DNA from: UBA7803 sp041686955 | Lineage (GTDB): Bacteria; Pseudomonadota; Gammaproteobacteria; Pseudomonadales; Azotimanducaceae | Assembly (NCBI GenBank): GCA_041686955.1 | Contig: JAWLCV010000093.1 | Coordinates: 1 to 13,906 of the forward strand | Length of the DNA stretch: 13,906 nucleotides | Direction of reading: 5' to 3' | Shown: piece by piece, positions 13,574 to 13,906 of the stretch | Layout: each line of letters begins with the position of its first letter | Position numbering within the stretch: the first letter of the stretch is position 1 | Made by a program: the position numbers and the translations under genes | The notes under the pieces: generated by a model | The model's database searches: none | The model's input: only the letters and a program-made list of their open reading frames with translations | What the model was told of the DNA's origin: nothing

Positions 13574-13906
13574 TCACCAGTCCAGGTCGTCCGGCACCTT
13601 GAACTGGGCGTAGTACTCGTCGTCGGCGTCGGGCTCCGGCTTGCTGCCGTCGTTGGCGACGATGATGCGCTTTGGATCCCGCGCCCGGACCTTCTCCGCC
13701 GCCTTTTTCGGCAGCAGATGGTAGATGCCGTCGTTGTTGACGATCACCAGGCTGCCGTTGCTGATCTGATCCCGCTGCGCCTTGGGCACGTAGATGCGCT
13801 TGATGCGTTTGCCGTGGACGAAGTTGTAGGCGACGTCGTCGTCGCTCGCGGTCTTCACGCGCTGATCGTGCTTCTCGATGATCTGCTTGATCTCGGCGCG
13901 CAGCGC
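13574..13906 (-). CDS. DUF2058 (YaiL-like) protein, C-terminal part (5' end outside window)
   Basis: The last 110 codons of a DUF2058 family protein. E. coli YaiL is about 180 residues, so about the N-terminal 70, a Lys/Arg-rich coiled-coil region, lie outside. Seen: QIIEKHDQ at the edge, then YNFVHGKRIKRIYVPKAQRD, SLVIVNNDGIYHLLPKKAAEKV and the very characteristic C-terminal end YYAQFKVPDDLDW (YaiL: YADFKVPDDLMW). Family members are described as nucleoprotein/polynucleotide-associated; the exact function is not established. The frame is open to the window edge, so the GTG at 13858 is an internal valine, not a start. The family is a good marker for Gammaproteobacteria. Confidence 0.92.
   Translation of the reverse strand, partial: ALRAEIKQIIEKHDQRVKTASDDDVAYNFVHGKRIKRIYVPKAQRDQISNGSLVIVNNDGIYHLLPKKAAEKVRARDPKRIIVANDGSKPEPDADDEYYAQFKVPDDLDW

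Noticed and set aside
11037..13602. Long plus-strand ORFs opposite the thiolase and MFS genes
   Set aside because: They mirror strong, family-matching genes and lack ribosome sites or domains; typical GC-rich antisense shadows.
1..13906. CRISPR arrays, tRNA/rRNA genes, insertion sequences, integrases, toxin-antitoxin or phage-defence genes
   Set aside because: I looked for regularly spaced repeats, tRNA-like cloverleafs, transposase-like motifs and terminal inverted repeats and saw none; all coding space is explained by metabolic, transport and regulatory genes.

Overview
The window looks like ordinary chromosomal DNA from a high-GC proteobacterium, most likely a gammaproteobacterium. The best lineage marker is the DUF2058 (YaiL-type) gene at the right end, a family largely confined to Gammaproteobacteria. 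The TIGR03619-type luciferase-like oxidoreductase, PAPS sulfotransferases, spinster-type MFS carrier, thiolase and DUF5916 barrel are a mix seen in marine or soil gammaproteobacteria with lipid or steroid metabolism. I cannot place it to genus. A run of exactly 100 N (8374-8473) shows that this is a scaffolded draft assembly or MAG.

Layout. 1-335 (+) is the C-terminal third of a sulfotransferase cut by the window edge. 391-1410 (-) is a GlxA-type AraC regulator, divergent from a SAM methyltransferase at 1506-2597 (+). 2601-4342 (-) is a tightly coupled pair: a luciferase-like oxidoreductase (upstream) followed 2 nt later by a second sulfotransferase. 4472-5902 (+) is pyruvate kinase, GTG start. 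5912-6484 (-) is a small DUF6151 zinc-fold protein, divergent from an MBL-fold hydrolase at 6611-7471 (+). 7452-8111 (-) is a second SAM methyltransferase, divergent from a large outer-membrane DUF5916 beta-barrel protein (8271-10915, +) that contains the assembly gap. 10947-12128 (-) is a thiolase and 12181-13485 (-) a spinster-like MFS transporter. 13574-13906 (-) is a DUF2058 protein cut by the right edge.

How the genes fit together. The left 4.3 kb (two different sulfotransferases, a methyltransferase, an LLM oxidoreductase and a one-component regulator) resembles a small-molecule tailoring neighbourhood; the substrate cannot be read from the sequence. Pyruvate kinase stands alone as a housekeeping gene. 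The MFS-thiolase pair points to uptake or export of an organic acid plus CoA-thioester cleavage. Genes are packed almost head-to-head and tail-to-tail: four convergent pairs end 3, 9, 31 and -20 nt apart, and short divergent gaps carry recognisable -10 boxes, with TATGCT recurring in front of three minus-strand genes.

I found no RNA gene, CRISPR array, IS element, toxin-antitoxin or defence system, and no stretch above 300 nt without a gene. The very long antisense ORFs are side effects of GC-rich codon usage. I do not think the window holds a clearly new biological system; the points most worth a second look are the tailoring cluster, the gapped DUF5916 gene and the K+-independent-type signature in pyruvate kinase.
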